From contig CALEZT010000009.1 in NCBI GenBank assembly GCA_937927975.1, positions 62,001 to 126,000 on the forward strand: a DNA stretch of 64,000 bases, in the 5' to 3' direction. The notes under the pieces are model-generated. The model saw only the letters and a list, made by a program, of their open reading frames with translations. It was not told the origin of the DNA and searched no databases. The position numbers were made by a program, and so were the translations under genes. The DNA is from an uncultured Phycisphaerales bacterium (GTDB lineage Bacteria; Planctomycetota; Phycisphaerae; Sedimentisphaerales; Anaerobacaceae). The first letter of the stretch is position 1; each line of letters opens with the position of its first letter. Shown here in pieces: positions 1 through 8,767 of the stretch.

Positions 1-419
1 CAGAACGCCAGCTCCATCAGTTGCGGCCCGAGCAGAGGCTCCTCATCCACCTTGCGAACGATGCTCTTGAGCTTGCCGCCCTCCTTGCCGCCGACGAACG
101 ATTTCTCGCGCGGCACGTCCGCCAGCACGCAGAAACCCGTCTCGATCTTGTTCCGTCTGCCGAACGGCACCTCGACCCGGTGCCCAACGACGATGGGCCA
201 GAGTTCCTCGGGCACGAGATAATCGAACTCCGTGTCTGCTGCGGACTCCATGGCGATGCGGATGATGTGGCCATTCCCTGTGGACCCGTGCGACCCCCGG
301 CCTGCGGCTCCCGGCGTGGCGAGGACATCCTGCCCGCGTTTCGAAAGCATCGAGGTCTCCGGCCTGCCGCCCAGAACCTCCTCCCCGAACAGACTCTTCA
401 TTACCTCTTTGCCACTCAT
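1..419 (-). CDS. priA: Primosomal protein N' (PriA helicase), N-terminal part, runs off the window
   Basis: Seen: read leftward from an ATG at 419, the frame stays open to the window edge (139 codons). From about residue 57 it reads RIAMESAADTEFDYLVPEEL, then VGHRVEVPFGRRNKIETGF and KSIVRKVDEEPLLGPQLMEL. Known: this is the 3'-DNA-end-binding domain that opens PriA, the helicase that restarts stalled replication forks. Only this domain is inside the window; the helicase motifs and zinc-binding cysteines must lie to the left. Odd: about 55 residues of low-similarity sequence precede the domain, longer than usual, so a start further inside is possible; an ATG at 401 follows AGAGGTA. The frame has high-GC codon use like its neighbours. 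Confidence 0.85.
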   Translation of the reverse strand, partial: MSGKEVMKSLFGEEVLGGRPETSMLSKRGQDVLATPGAAGRGSHGSTGNGHIIRIAMESAADTEFDYLVPEELWPIVVGHRVEVPFGRRNKIETGFCVLADVPREKSFVGGKEGGKLKSIVRKVDEEPLLGPQLMELAF

Positions 420-616
420 GGCTTACCATCCCTTGGCCACCCCTCACAGCGCCTTACGATAGCCGCCCTCGCCGGCATCGTCAAGCCCGACCACCCGCGG
501 CAGCAACAAGAACGCTGGAAGAAGAGAACGCCAGAACCGAACAATGACGCGTATCCCGGGTATCCACCGTCGATGGTCAGGTCACGCGTCACACTGCTGC
601 AGCAAGGAAATGATGG

Positions 617-1516
617 TCACCGATCGACCCCGATATCCTCGAAAGACAGCGGATCTTCGATCGGCTCCAGGTGCGTGATCACGTTGGAACCGGGGAGTGC
701 CAGGCGGATCTCGCTTTCGATATCCTCGACCATGTGGTGCCCCTTGTGCGTGGTCCATTTGCCGGGGACCAAGACGTGGACGGAGACGAACCGCACGCCG
801 GCCGCCTGGCGCGTCCGCAACGCGTGGAATTCGATGCCCTGCTGCTTGTACTTGTCCAGAACGTTCTGCACCTTGTCGCGATCCTCGGGGGACAGCGCCG
901 CGTCCATCAGGCCCGCGACCGAACGCTGCATCAGAAGAACGCCCGTCCGGACGATGTTGACCGCCACGACGATCGCGACGATCGGGTCCAGAATCTGCCA
1001 TCCGGTCAGCGAAACGAGCCCCACGCCGACGATGACGCCTACGGAAGTCCAGACGTCCGTCATCAGGTGGCGGGCGTCGGCCTCGAGCGTGATCGAGTTG
1101 TGAGTCCTGCCGACCTTCAACAGAATCCTCGCGACGACCAGGTTGATCGCCGAGGCGATAGCTGCGACGATCAGACCGATCCCGGTCTGATCGATCGGCC
1201 GCGGATATAGGATGCGTCGAACAGCGGCATACCCGATGGCCAGAGCCGCGATCAGGATCAGCCCACCCTCGACGATGCTGGCGAAGTACTCGGCCTTGCT
1301 GTGCCCGTATTGATGTTCATCGTCGGCCGGACGGGCCGCGACGATCAGCATGGCCAGAGCCATCGACGCGCCAACCAGATTGACCAGCGACTCCGCCGCG
1401 TCCGAAAGCAGACCGACGGAACCCGTCAAGAGGTAAGCGAGACTCTTGAGCCCGATTGTGGCCAGCGCGGCGGCGATCGACAGCCACGCATATCGTGTTA
1501 ACGACGAACGTTCCAT
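617..1516 (-). CDS. Cation diffusion facilitator (CDF) family metal efflux transporter
   Basis: About 299 residues, the usual CDF length. Seen: several hydrophobic segments in the first 200 residues, the TM2 metal-site signature [14 protein letters not shown], the [13 protein letters not shown] loop and the TM5 signature [17 protein letters not shown] soluble C-terminal domain follows with [20 protein letters not shown] and histidines near [11 protein letters not shown]. Known: CDF proteins are inner-membrane dimers that export divalent metals (Zn, Fe, Mn, Co) by proton antiport; the substrate cannot be told from sequence alone. The start at 1516 ([11 protein letters not shown]) fits the family; an in-frame start at 1636 would add 40 non-conserved residues. 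The gene is the leftmost complete one and has no evident operon partner. Confidence 0.9.
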   Translation of the reverse strand: MERSSLTRYAWLSIAAALATIGLKSLAYLLTGSVGLLSDAAESLVNLVGASMALAMLIVAARPADDEHQYGHSKAEYFASIVEGGLILIAALAIGYAAVRRILYPRPIDQTGIGLIVAAIASAINLVVARILLKVGRTHNSITLEADARHLMTDVWTSVGVIVGVGLVSLTGWQILDPIVAIVVAVNIVRTGVLLMQRSVAGLMDAALSPEDRDKVQNVLDKYKQQGIEFHALRTRQAAGVRFVSVHVLVPGKWTTHKGHHMVEDIESEIRLALPGSNVITHLEPIEDPLSFEDIGVDR

Positions 1517-1744
1517 GGTGTGAGCCGGTTTCCCAAACGATCCGATGGTGGAAGATAGCACGCCCGACACGCTGGGGCAAGAGGTCTTTCCCCGGCGGCC
1601 CAAGGCGAATCGACACGGGACTTTGCCCAGGTGCAACTAGCCATTTGCTGGGCACGCTCCTGTTTCTTATGCTTTTCGTAACGGGGAAACTCAAACGTTC
1701 TTCATTCCCACCTGAACAATCGACATCTACGCGCAGGAGAGAAT

Positions 1745-2125
1745 ATGGACGGGATCGGAAGCGTTGGAAGCGGAAATTTCAACTATCACACGACGAATGA
1801 GACGACCGATTCGAAGGAGGAATCGACGAACCTGCCCTGGAAACGGGTCGGAATGGAGGACGCGTTGATCTTGTCGAGCCGGCACCTCACCAAAGCCCTG
1901 ACCGAGGCTGGCTTCGTCGATCTTCACGCCAATGCCCCTGAGAGGATTGAGGCGTTCCTCAGACGGCAGATCTCGCAGGAAGAATCGCCCCAGGCCCGCA
2001 TGGACCCGGTCAGCGCGGTGCAGTTGGCCACGTACGTGGGCGGACAAATCGCACAGGACATGAGCTGGGCTCTCCAGGTGGCAGGTCAGATCGACCCTGC
2101 CCGCGCGGCGGCGCTTCTGAAGTGA
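1745..2125 (+). CDS. Hypothetical protein, 126 aa
   Basis: I do not recognise this protein. The ATG is preceded by CAGGAGAGAAT, a good ribosome binding site. The first 30 residues are Gly/Ser/Asn/Thr-rich and probably disordered. Residues 35-126 look helical and amphipathic (MEDALILSSRHLTKALTEAGF, RIEAFLRRQISQEE, SAVQLATYVGGQIAQDMSW). There is no signal peptide, transmembrane segment or cysteine. It converges on the half-ferritin pair with 32 bases between stops. The start signal and composition favour a real gene over the overlapping opposite-strand frame. Confidence 0.65.
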   Translation: MDGIGSVGSGNFNYHTTNETTDSKEESTNLPWKRVGMEDALILSSRHLTKALTEAGFVDLHANAPERIEAFLRRQISQEESPQARMDPVSAVQLATYVGGQIAQDMSWALQVAGQIDPARAAALLK

Positions 2126-2157
2126 TCGACGCCAGGAGAAAAGCGGACCGCCTGAAA

Positions 2158-2379
2158 CTACAGCGACTTCTCAACGAGATCGATGATCTCCTGAACCAGT
2201 TCGGCATGGCAATGCTCGTCCTCCGCCAGCCGGGTGAAGGCTTTGCGGATCTTGGGCTCGACGAGCTGTGGATCGCCGGCGATCTCCCGATACAAATCCC
2301 GCGCCGACAGCTCGTACGACTTCATCGTCGTCAGTTCGCTGACGATCTTGGCCTTCTTGGAGTTACTTGCGTTTGCCAT
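2158..2379 (-). CDS. Half-ferritin / rubrerythrin-like two-helix protein B
   Basis: 73 residues. Seen: two predicted helices carrying ferritin-like metal-ligand patterns: E23 and Y30 in SYELSARDLYREI, then an ExxH-type cluster in LAEDEHCHAELVQEI (E53, H56). This is one half of a four-helix ferritin-like bundle. Known: ferritin-like proteins bind di-iron through two Glu and two ExxH motifs. The start codon at 2379 lies inside the preceding gene, 17 bases before that gene's end and in another frame, so translation is probably coupled. With the preceding gene it would supply a full set of helices. It could instead be the second half of a rubrerythrin-like gene split by an old frameshift. Confidence 0.8.
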   Translation of the reverse strand: MANASNSKKAKIVSELTTMKSYELSARDLYREIAGDPQLVEPKIRKAFTRLAEDEHCHAELVQEIIDLVEKSL

Positions 2380-2632
2380 GTTCTCGGATCAGGGCCTGAA
2401 GGATCTTGGCGTGCGCCTTGGTGTCTTCGACCAGCGTGGTCAGTCGCAACTTGATCTGTGCGAAGGTCTCGTCGTCGAGGTCGGCCGGCCAGTTTGCGCG
2501 GGTCATATAGTCCTCGTACACTCCCCTGCTGATCTGGTCTTCCATATTGAGGGCCGCGGTCAGGAAACCGCCCACGGTCCCCGGCTCACCCGCGTTCGCA
2601 CATCCGTCACGATGGTTCGCTGAATCACTCAT
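2363..2632 (-). CDS. Half-ferritin / rubrerythrin-like two-helix protein A
   Basis: 89 residues. Seen: a 22-residue leader rich in Gly/Asn with one Cys, then helix LTAALNMEDQISRGVYEDYM (E31, Y39) and a second helix LTTLVEDTKAHAKILQALI (E69, H74). These mirror helices 1 and 2 of a ferritin-like bundle; the overlapping downstream gene supplies helices 3 and 4. Inferred role: di-iron binding, perhaps peroxide or iron handling, as an A-B complex. The pair is transcribed leftward from the intergenic region it shares with the rightward GH97 gene. There is no rubredoxin or CxxC domain, so it is not a complete rubrerythrin. Confidence 0.8.
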   Translation of the reverse strand: MSDSANHRDGCANAGEPGTVGGFLTAALNMEDQISRGVYEDYMTRANWPADLDDETFAQIKLRLTTLVEDTKAHAKILQALIREHGKRK

Positions 2633-2845
2633 ACCGCCAGAATATCGGCGCAGCCGGCCTCTGTCAAGATTGGGATTTGCCTGACTCGTCGGCAGGATTC
2701 GGCGGGGACGCCAGTCGTGGACTTCATGGACAACATACGCCGCAGGATGTAGTTGAAATCGCCGCCCGGACGGCGTATCCTATGGCCGAGAATACGGCCC
2801 GCCTTTGCGGGCGATGTACCGAATCGATACTCAAGGAGGCATAAC

Positions 2846-4804
2846 GTGACATCATCCATTCGACATGCAGCCATGGTCGTGGCACTCGCCACCCTCATCC
2901 TTACCCGTGCCACCCAGGGTTGGACGGTCGCGTCACCCGACGGTCAGACAGCTATCACGGTCGGCCTGATCATTCCGGGCGGCCAATCCCATCTCTATTA
3001 TGAAGTCGCATGCGGCGGCCGACCCGTCGTGATGTCCAGATCCCCGCTGGGTATCAGGCGCAAGGATCAGGACTTCGTGGTTGGCCTCGAGTTCGTCGCA
3101 GCCGGCGACGTGAAGGCTATCGACGAAACCTACACAATGCTCTCCGGCAAGCGCAAGACCTGCCGGAATCTCGCCAACGAGCAGACGCTTGTCTTCCAGA
3201 ACGCCGGCGGCGCGAAGGTCGAGCTGATCGTGCGAGCGTATAACGACGGCGTCGCCTTCCGCTACCGCTTTCCCGAAGAGAGCAAGGACAGATACACGGT
3301 GACAGCCGAATCGACCGGTTTTCGCCTGCCGGCAGGCGGCAAGGTCTGGGCCCATCCGTACGACAAGCCGACGAAGTACACGCCGGCCTACGAGACCTAC
3401 TATGTCAACGGCGTCGAGGTCGGCACGGCGTCCCCGAGCGAGTCCGGCTGGGCGTTTCCCCTGCTGGCCTGCACGGCCGACCGCAGCCGATGGGTCCTCG
3501 TGACAGAAGCCGGCCTGGAGCCCTCCTACTGCGGCACCCGGCTCCGCCAGAACGCCCCCGATGGCCAGTACACCATCCGCTTTCCCGACGAGGGCGAGGG
3601 CAACTTCACCGGCCAGGTCGAGCCCTCCTCGACCCTGCCCTGGGCCACGCCCTGGCGGGTCATCATCGTCGGCGATTCGCTCGGCGACGTCGTCGAATCC
3701 ACCCTCGTCACCGACCTGTGTCCGCCCTCGACGGTCAAGGACACGAGCTGGATCAGGCCGGGACGCGCCTCCTGGAGCTGGCTCTTCGACCACGACAGCC
3801 CGCAGGATTGCACCAAGCTCAAGGCCTGGGTCGACCTGGCCGCCGAGATGGGGTGGGAATACTCGCTCGTCGACGCCAACTGGGACCGGATGAAGAACGG
3901 CACGATCCACGACCTGATCGCCTACGCCAAAGCCAAAGGCGTGGGCCTCCTGATGTGGTACAACTCCGGCGGCCCGCACAACTACGTGTCCGAGAAGCCC
4001 CGCGGGATGATGGATCATCCGGAGATCCGTCGGGAGGAACTCCAGACGCTCAGGAAATGGGGCATCAAGGGCGTCAAGGTCGATTTCTTCCAGAGCGACA
4101 AGCAGAACATCATCCAGCTCTATCACGACATCCTGAAGGACGCGGCCGAAGCCCAGATCATGGTCAACTTCCACGGCTGCACCCTGCCTCGCGGCTGGTC
4201 GCGGACCTATCCGCACCTGATGACCATGGAGGCCGTCCGCGGCGAGGAGTGCTACAGCTTCGACCGCAAGTTCACCACCGAAGCCCCGGTCCACAACGTG
4301 ATCATCCCCTTCACGCGGAACGTGGTCGGTCCGATGGACTACACGCCTGTGATGTTCCAGGACAACGTGTACCGCCACCTGACGACGTACAGCCACGAGC
4401 TGGCGTTGTCGGTGGTCTTCGAATCCGGCTGGCTGCATTTCGCGGGCGGGCCCAAGGAGTACCTTGAGCTGCCCGAGGCGCCGAAGAACTTCCTCAAAAA
4501 GGTCCCCGCCGCCTGGGACGACACGAAGTTCCTCGCAGGCGAGCCCGGCCAGTTCATCGTCCTGGCCCGCAAGAGCGGGGATTCCTGGTATGTCGCCGGC
4601 ATCAATGGCGTGGATGCATCTCGAAATGTCACCGTGCTGTTCTCGTTCCTGGGCGACGCCCGCTGCGCCATGACCCTGATCACGGACGGCGAAACCCCGC
4701 GGACCTTCGAGAGCAAGACAGGAGCCGTCACCGGCCGCAGCGCGATCGAAGTCTCGCTGAAGCCCTACGGCGGCTTCGCTGCGGTCCTGGCGCCGGACAA
4801 GTGA
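2846..4804 (+). CDS. Exported glycoside hydrolase family 97 (alpha-glucosidase / alpha-galactosidase type)
   Basis: 652 residues from a GTG at 2846, chosen because AGGAGG sits at 2834-2839. A signal peptide (HAAMVVALATLILTRATQG) precedes WTVASPDGQ. Seen: N-terminal beta-sandwich (GH97_N), a catalytic TIM barrel with GIKGVKVDFFQSD (Asp near residue 413), NFHGCTLPRG and the glutamates of TMEAVRGEE (about 462 and 467), then a C-terminal beta domain. Known: GH97 enzymes cleave alpha-glycosides with calcium; retaining members use an Asp nucleophile on the strand where KVDFF lies, inverting members lack it. Inference: the Asp favours a retaining, alpha-galactosidase-like enzyme. Periplasmic or extracellular. 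Divergent from the half-ferritin genes. Confidence 0.93.
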   Translation: MTSSIRHAAMVVALATLILTRATQGWTVASPDGQTAITVGLIIPGGQSHLYYEVACGGRPVVMSRSPLGIRRKDQDFVVGLEFVAAGDVKAIDETYTMLSGKRKTCRNLANEQTLVFQNAGGAKVELIVRAYNDGVAFRYRFPEESKDRYTVTAESTGFRLPAGGKVWAHPYDKPTKYTPAYETYYVNGVEVGTASPSESGWAFPLLACTADRSRWVLVTEAGLEPSYCGTRLRQNAPDGQYTIRFPDEGEGNFTGQVEPSSTLPWATPWRVIIVGDSLGDVVESTLVTDLCPPSTVKDTSWIRPGRASWSWLFDHDSPQDCTKLKAWVDLAAEMGWEYSLVDANWDRMKNGTIHDLIAYAKAKGVGLLMWYNSGGPHNYVSEKPRGMMDHPEIRREELQTLRKWGIKGVKVDFFQSDKQNIIQLYHDILKDAAEAQIMVNFHGCTLPRGWSRTYPHLMTMEAVRGEECYSFDRKFTTEAPVHNVIIPFTRNVVGPMDYTPVMFQDNVYRHLTTYSHELALSVVFESGWLHFAGGPKEYLELPEAPKNFLKKVPAAWDDTKFLAGEPGQFIVLARKSGDSWYVAGINGVDASRNVTVLFSFLGDARCAMTLITDGETPRTFESKTGAVTGRSAIEVSLKPYGGFAAVLAPDK

Positions 4805-4817
4805 CACAAGTCGCAGT

Positions 4818-5594
4818 TCACTTGTCGTCCTGAACGAAGTGCAGCGACGCCGGGTCCTGCTGGTAGAATCGCTTGAGTTGCTCGTACAGCCTGGGGTAGG
4901 CCCGACGCAGATCGATGGGCGTCTCGAAGAAGGTCTCCGTGGCCACAGCGAAAAACTCCGCCCGGTCGGTGGCCCCGTACTCGTCGAGCACCTCCGGCCG
5001 ACGGTGCTGGACCGCCTTCTGGAACCGCTCGTAATCCTGGCCGAGGGCCTTGGACCAGGCGTCGAACGTCGCCTGGTCCCGCAATACCGGCGTGCTGTCG
5101 CCCTTGCCGCCGGAACTGTCGAGCTGGTGGGCGAACTCGTGGAAGGCCACGTTCGATCCGTCGCCTGCGTCGATGTCGTCGAGGATGTCGGCCCAGGAAA
5201 GGATGACGGTTCCACTGTGCCAGGACTCGCCCAGGCGGACCTCCTCGGTCTCCAGGACCATGTCGCCGACGACTTCGTGCACGTCGGGACTGACGAACGC
5301 GTCGGGGTAGACCAGGATGGACGTCAGGCCGGGATAGTAGTCCGTCTGGCGATGCAGCAGCAGGATGCAGGCGTGGGCCGCGATGGTGACGCGAATCTCG
5401 TCGGTGATCTCCAGGCCCTGGCAACCTTCGAACCGCTTCTCGCCCAGGAAGATCTGGATGCCCCGCTTCAGTTCCGCCTGGTCCGCCTCGGGCAGCGCAA
5501 CATAGAGCGGCACGTTCTGTTCCAGGATCGCCAGCCACTCGGCCGGGAAAGGCCGGGACGCCAGTTTTTCTCGTCGTCGTCTCTTAAAGAACAT
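4818..5594 (-). CDS. mtfA: MtfA-like zinc metallopeptidase (M90 family)
   Basis: 258 residues, normal family length. Seen: the zinc-binding signature HEFAHQLD at residues 152-159, preceded by the conserved GESWHSGTVILSWADI and followed by a C-terminal FFAVATETFFETP block. Known: E. coli MtfA is a cytosolic Zn peptidase that binds the glucose-PTS repressor Mlc; in other phyla its target is unknown. There is no signal peptide, which fits a cytosolic protein. It converges tail to tail with GH97 (13 bases between stops) and is divergent from truD across an AT-rich repeat region. The start at 5594 has only a weak ribosome binding site. Confidence 0.92.
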   Translation of the reverse strand: MFFKRRRREKLASRPFPAEWLAILEQNVPLYVALPEADQAELKRGIQIFLGEKRFEGCQGLEITDEIRVTIAAHACILLLHRQTDYYPGLTSILVYPDAFVSPDVHEVVGDMVLETEEVRLGESWHSGTVILSWADILDDIDAGDGSNVAFHEFAHQLDSSGGKGDSTPVLRDQATFDAWSKALGQDYERFQKAVQHRRPEVLDEYGATDRAEFFAVATETFFETPIDLRRAYPRLYEQLKRFYQQDPASLHFVQDDK

Positions 5595-5600
5595 TTCGAG

Positions 5601-5712
5601 ATTTACTATTCACAGTCTACCATTTACGATTGAACGAGTTGCACAAGACAATACGGGGGTTCACGGAGCCCGCGACAACCCAAATAGTAAATCATAAATC
5701 GAAAATAGCAAA
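5601..5712. repeat. AT-rich inverted/degenerate repeat upstream of truD
   Basis: ATTTACTATT at 5601-5610 is the exact reverse complement of AATAGTAAAT at 5683-5692. ATTTACGATT at 5622-5631 is a one-mismatch reverse complement of AATCATAAAT just beyond. The unit resembles a degenerate TAAATCG heptad. It is strikingly AT-rich against the surrounding sequence and separates the two divergent genes, so it may hold both promoters or be an intergenic repeat. Confidence 0.5.
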
Positions 5713-5717
5713 CTCAT

Positions 5718-6983
5718 ATGAGCGACTCATTACCGTTTCTGACCACGGGCCTTCCCGGCGTCGGCGGCGTCATCAAGAGCCGGCCGGAAGATTTCTTCGT
5801 CGAGGAACTGCCCTCCTACGAGCCGAGCGGCTCGGGCACGCACGTCTATGCCCAAATTGAGAAAAAGGGGCTCGGCACGCGGGAAGCCCTTGACCGGATC
5901 GCCCGGGCCTTGAACGTCCAGCGCCGGGATATCGGCACCGCGGGCCTCAAGGACGCCCAGGCGGTGGCCCGCCAGTGGATCTCGATCGAGCACGTCGATC
6001 CCACAAGGCTGGAGCAGCTCTCGCTGGCGGAGGTCCGCGTGCTCAAGACCAGCCGACATACGAACAAGCTCAAGCCCGGCCATCTGCGGGGCAACCGCTT
6101 CGTCGTTCGGCTTCGCCAACTCGCGATGCCGCCGGAGGAGGCCCTGACCGTCGCAGAGAAGGTCCTGGCGATCCTGACCACTCGCGGCGTGCCCAACTAC
6201 TTCGGGCCCCAGCGGTTCGGCAACCATCGGAACAACCATCTTCTGGGCCGAGCGCTCGCCCGCAACGACGCGGAAGAGTTCATGGACGAGTTCCTGGGCC
6301 GGCCCAATGCCGAGTTCGATTCGCCCGCCGTATTCAAGGCTCGCTCCCTGTACGAGCAGGGCCAATACGAAGAGGCGGTCAAGAACTGGCCGCACCAATT
6401 CGCCGACCATCGCAGGGCCCTGCGGGCGATCCTCGCGGGCAAAGGCAAGAAGAAGCGAGGCCTGTTCACGGTGGACAAGCACCTCCAGGGCCTGTTCATC
6501 TCGGCCTATCAATCCGACCTCTTCAACCGCGTCCTCGCGAACCGGATGCCGAACATCGACAAGGTCCTCCAGGGCGACATGGCCTACAAGCACGACAATG
6601 GCGCGTGTTTCCGAGTTGAGCAGCCGGAGGCGGAGCAGCCGCGCTGCGAGCGCTTCGAGATCAGTCCCACCGGCCCCCTGATCGGCCAGCGCACGACCCG
6701 CCTGACCGGTCCGGCGGGCGAAATCGAGAACCCGACCCTCGAAGCGGAATCTCTCGGCGAGAGCGAATCGGGCCACATGAAGCGTCTCGGCGCCCGCGGC
6801 GGCCGTCGTTCCCTGCGGTTCCAACCTCGAAACGTGAGCCTCAAGTCCGGCCTGGACGATCTGGGCCCCTACCTCGAGCTTCGCTTCGAACTCGACGCCG
6901 GCTGCTACGCCACAACCCTGATCTCCGAGATTACCAAGGACCGCACGGCCGAAACCAGCGAGACCCCAGAAGCGGAGGAGTAG
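5718..6983 (+). CDS. truD: tRNA pseudouridine synthase D
   Basis: 421 residues. Seen: N-terminal VIKSRPEDFFVEELPSYEPSG, the catalytic motif GTAGLKDAQAVARQW with Asp79 (equivalent to E. coli Asp80 in GxKD), HTNKLKPGHLRGNRFVVRLR, and PNYFGPQRFGNHRNNHLLGRAL. The insertion (TRUD) domain follows with EEAVKNWP and KGKKKRGLFTVDKHLQGLFISAYQSDLFNRVL. Known: TruD makes pseudouridine 13 in tRNA. The ATG at 5718 has no clear Shine-Dalgarno; an AT-rich stretch lies directly upstream. A charged tail (TAETSETPEAEE) ends the protein. It stands alone, divergent from mtfA. Confidence 0.96.
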   Translation: MSDSLPFLTTGLPGVGGVIKSRPEDFFVEELPSYEPSGSGTHVYAQIEKKGLGTREALDRIARALNVQRRDIGTAGLKDAQAVARQWISIEHVDPTRLEQLSLAEVRVLKTSRHTNKLKPGHLRGNRFVVRLRQLAMPPEEALTVAEKVLAILTTRGVPNYFGPQRFGNHRNNHLLGRALARNDAEEFMDEFLGRPNAEFDSPAVFKARSLYEQGQYEEAVKNWPHQFADHRRALRAILAGKGKKKRGLFTVDKHLQGLFISAYQSDLFNRVLANRMPNIDKVLQGDMAYKHDNGACFRVEQPEAEQPRCERFEISPTGPLIGQRTTRLTGPAGEIENPTLEAESLGESESGHMKRLGARGGRRSLRFQPRNVSLKSGLDDLGPYLELRFELDAGCYATTLISEITKDRTAETSETPEAEE

Positions 6984-7135
6984 TCGGCGGCACAAGACTC
7001 AACACGGACATCGCTTGACGAACGCAGGAAGATCGGCTGGAACTGAAAACACGGATCGATTACGGCGGACCTTATGACATGGAAAGCTCGACTCGATGGA
7101 CTACTGGAAGCACTATTAGTTTCTCGGAGGACACG

Positions 7136-8641
7136 ATGATGCAGCGAACCTGGATTGGACTACTGATCTTGGGAGTGGTCCAGACCGTGACGTTGGCGCA
7201 GGTCGAGCCTTCGGCCCGGGAACTGCCGAAGTGGCGGGGATTCAACCTGCTGGAGATGTTCATGAAGACCAGCTCTCCTGGTCCTTTCCGCGAGAGCGAT
7301 TTCCGGCTGATCTCCGAGTGGGGATTCAACTTCGTCCGACTGCCGATGGACTATCGCATCTGGATTCAAGGCAACGACTGGAACCGCTTCGACGAAGCCG
7401 CACTTCGGTGGGTGGATCAGGCCGTCGTGTACGGGCAGAAATACGGCGTGCACGTGTGCCTCAACTTCCATCGGGCGCCGGGGTACACGGTGGCCAGTCC
7501 GCCCGAGCCGACCAGCCTGTGGACCGATCCGGTCACGCAGCAGGTCTGCGCCAGGCACTGGGCCCACTTCGCCCGGAGATACAAGGGCATCCCGAACAGC
7601 CAACTGAGCTTCAACCTGCTCAATGAGCCCGCCGACGTCGACCCGAACGTCCACGCCCACGTGGTGAGCCTGCTGGTCGAGGCCATCCGCGCCGAGGACC
7701 CCAATCGCCTGATCATTGCCGATGGGATCAACTACGCCGTGGCGCCGAGTTGGAACCTGGCCCCGCTGGGCATCGCCCAGGCGACCCGCGGATACCAGCC
7801 CTTCACCCTGACGCATTACAGAGCAAGCTGGGCCTCCGGCTCGGACCAGTGGGCTTTGCCCATGTGGCCCGAACCGCTCGGATTCTCCGGCTATCTGTAC
7901 GGCCCGGCCAAGCAGAACATGCAGTCCTCCATGGTCCTCGATGCCAGGATATCCGAGCCGTTCACGTTCCGCGTCCGCGTGGGCACGGTCTCGCACTCCT
8001 CCAAGCTCCAGGTGCTCGTGGATCGCGGTCGCAGCGCCGCCTGGAGCCAGGACTTCACGCCGGGTCCCGGCGAAGGCCCCTGGAAGCAGGTCGTGTACAT
8101 GCCGCAATGGGACACGTATCAAAACGTATACGACCAGGAGTTCGCCATTCCCGTCCCTCAGTGCAATCAGCAAATCCGCCTGAGCAACACGGTCGGCGAC
8201 TGGATGACGATCACCGAGATCGGCATCGATCTGGCGGACGGGCGGACGTTCTCGATGCGCGTGAACTCCCGTTGGGGCGATGTGAACCAGAGCGTGCGAT
8301 TCGAGCCGGAGGACCCCGTCGGAGCGTTCCAGAGCGACCTGGCCATGGACCGCCAATGGTTGTGGGACCGCTACGTGCAGCCTTGGGTCGCCCTCAAAGA
8401 AGCCGGCGTCGGCGTGATGGTGGGGGAATGGGGCTCCTACAACAAGACGCCGCACGACGTGACGCTGCGGTGGATGGAGGACTGCCTGAAGAACTTCGAG
8501 CAGGCCGGCCTGGGCTGGGCCCTGTGGAACTTCCGAGGCTCGTTCGGCATCCTGGACAGCGGCCGCTCCGACGTCCAATACGAGGACTTCCAGGGCCACA
8601 GGCTCGACCGCCAGATGCTGGCGCTTCTGCAACAGTATTGA
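7136..8641 (+). CDS. Exported glycoside hydrolase family 5 enzyme with an inserted beta-sandwich-like module
   Basis: 501 residues from ATG 7136 (GGAGGACACG just upstream; the next codon is also ATG). Signal peptide TWIGLLILGVVQTVTLAQ. Seen: GH5 barrel motifs RGFNLLEMF, FNFVRLPMDYRIW, VCLNFHRAPGY, the acid/base in SFNLLNEPAD (E164), HYRASW, and the nucleophile in GVMVGEWGSYNK (E431). Between HYRASW and the nucleophile strand, residues about 246-391 are not barrel-like (DARISEPFTFRVRVGTV, KLQVLVDRG, MTITEIGIDLADGRTFSMRV) and resemble a carbohydrate-binding beta-sandwich. Known: GH5 enzymes cleave beta-1,4-glucans, mannans and related polymers by retention. Specificity is not predictable here. 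Likely periplasmic or extracellular. Confidence 0.92.
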   Translation: MMQRTWIGLLILGVVQTVTLAQVEPSARELPKWRGFNLLEMFMKTSSPGPFRESDFRLISEWGFNFVRLPMDYRIWIQGNDWNRFDEAALRWVDQAVVYGQKYGVHVCLNFHRAPGYTVASPPEPTSLWTDPVTQQVCARHWAHFARRYKGIPNSQLSFNLLNEPADVDPNVHAHVVSLLVEAIRAEDPNRLIIADGINYAVAPSWNLAPLGIAQATRGYQPFTLTHYRASWASGSDQWALPMWPEPLGFSGYLYGPAKQNMQSSMVLDARISEPFTFRVRVGTVSHSSKLQVLVDRGRSAAWSQDFTPGPGEGPWKQVVYMPQWDTYQNVYDQEFAIPVPQCNQQIRLSNTVGDWMTITEIGIDLADGRTFSMRVNSRWGDVNQSVRFEPEDPVGAFQSDLAMDRQWLWDRYVQPWVALKEAGVGVMVGEWGSYNKTPHDVTLRWMEDCLKNFEQAGLGWALWNFRGSFGILDSGRSDVQYEDFQGHRLDRQMLALLQQY

Positions 8642-8767
8642 CCTAAACGATTGCAGCGAGTCTTCCCATCGGGTATTCCACCGTCCGCCGCAAGGCGTCG
8701 CGACCTCGCACCAAAGGGGCAGATAGACATCGGCGGCAACAAGGATTGCCGAAAGCAGGAGTTGAGC

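Noticed and set aside
21..1103. A 360-codon + strand frame at the window start
   Set aside because: Antisense to the priA N-terminus and the CDF transporter; composition is that of a shadow frame.
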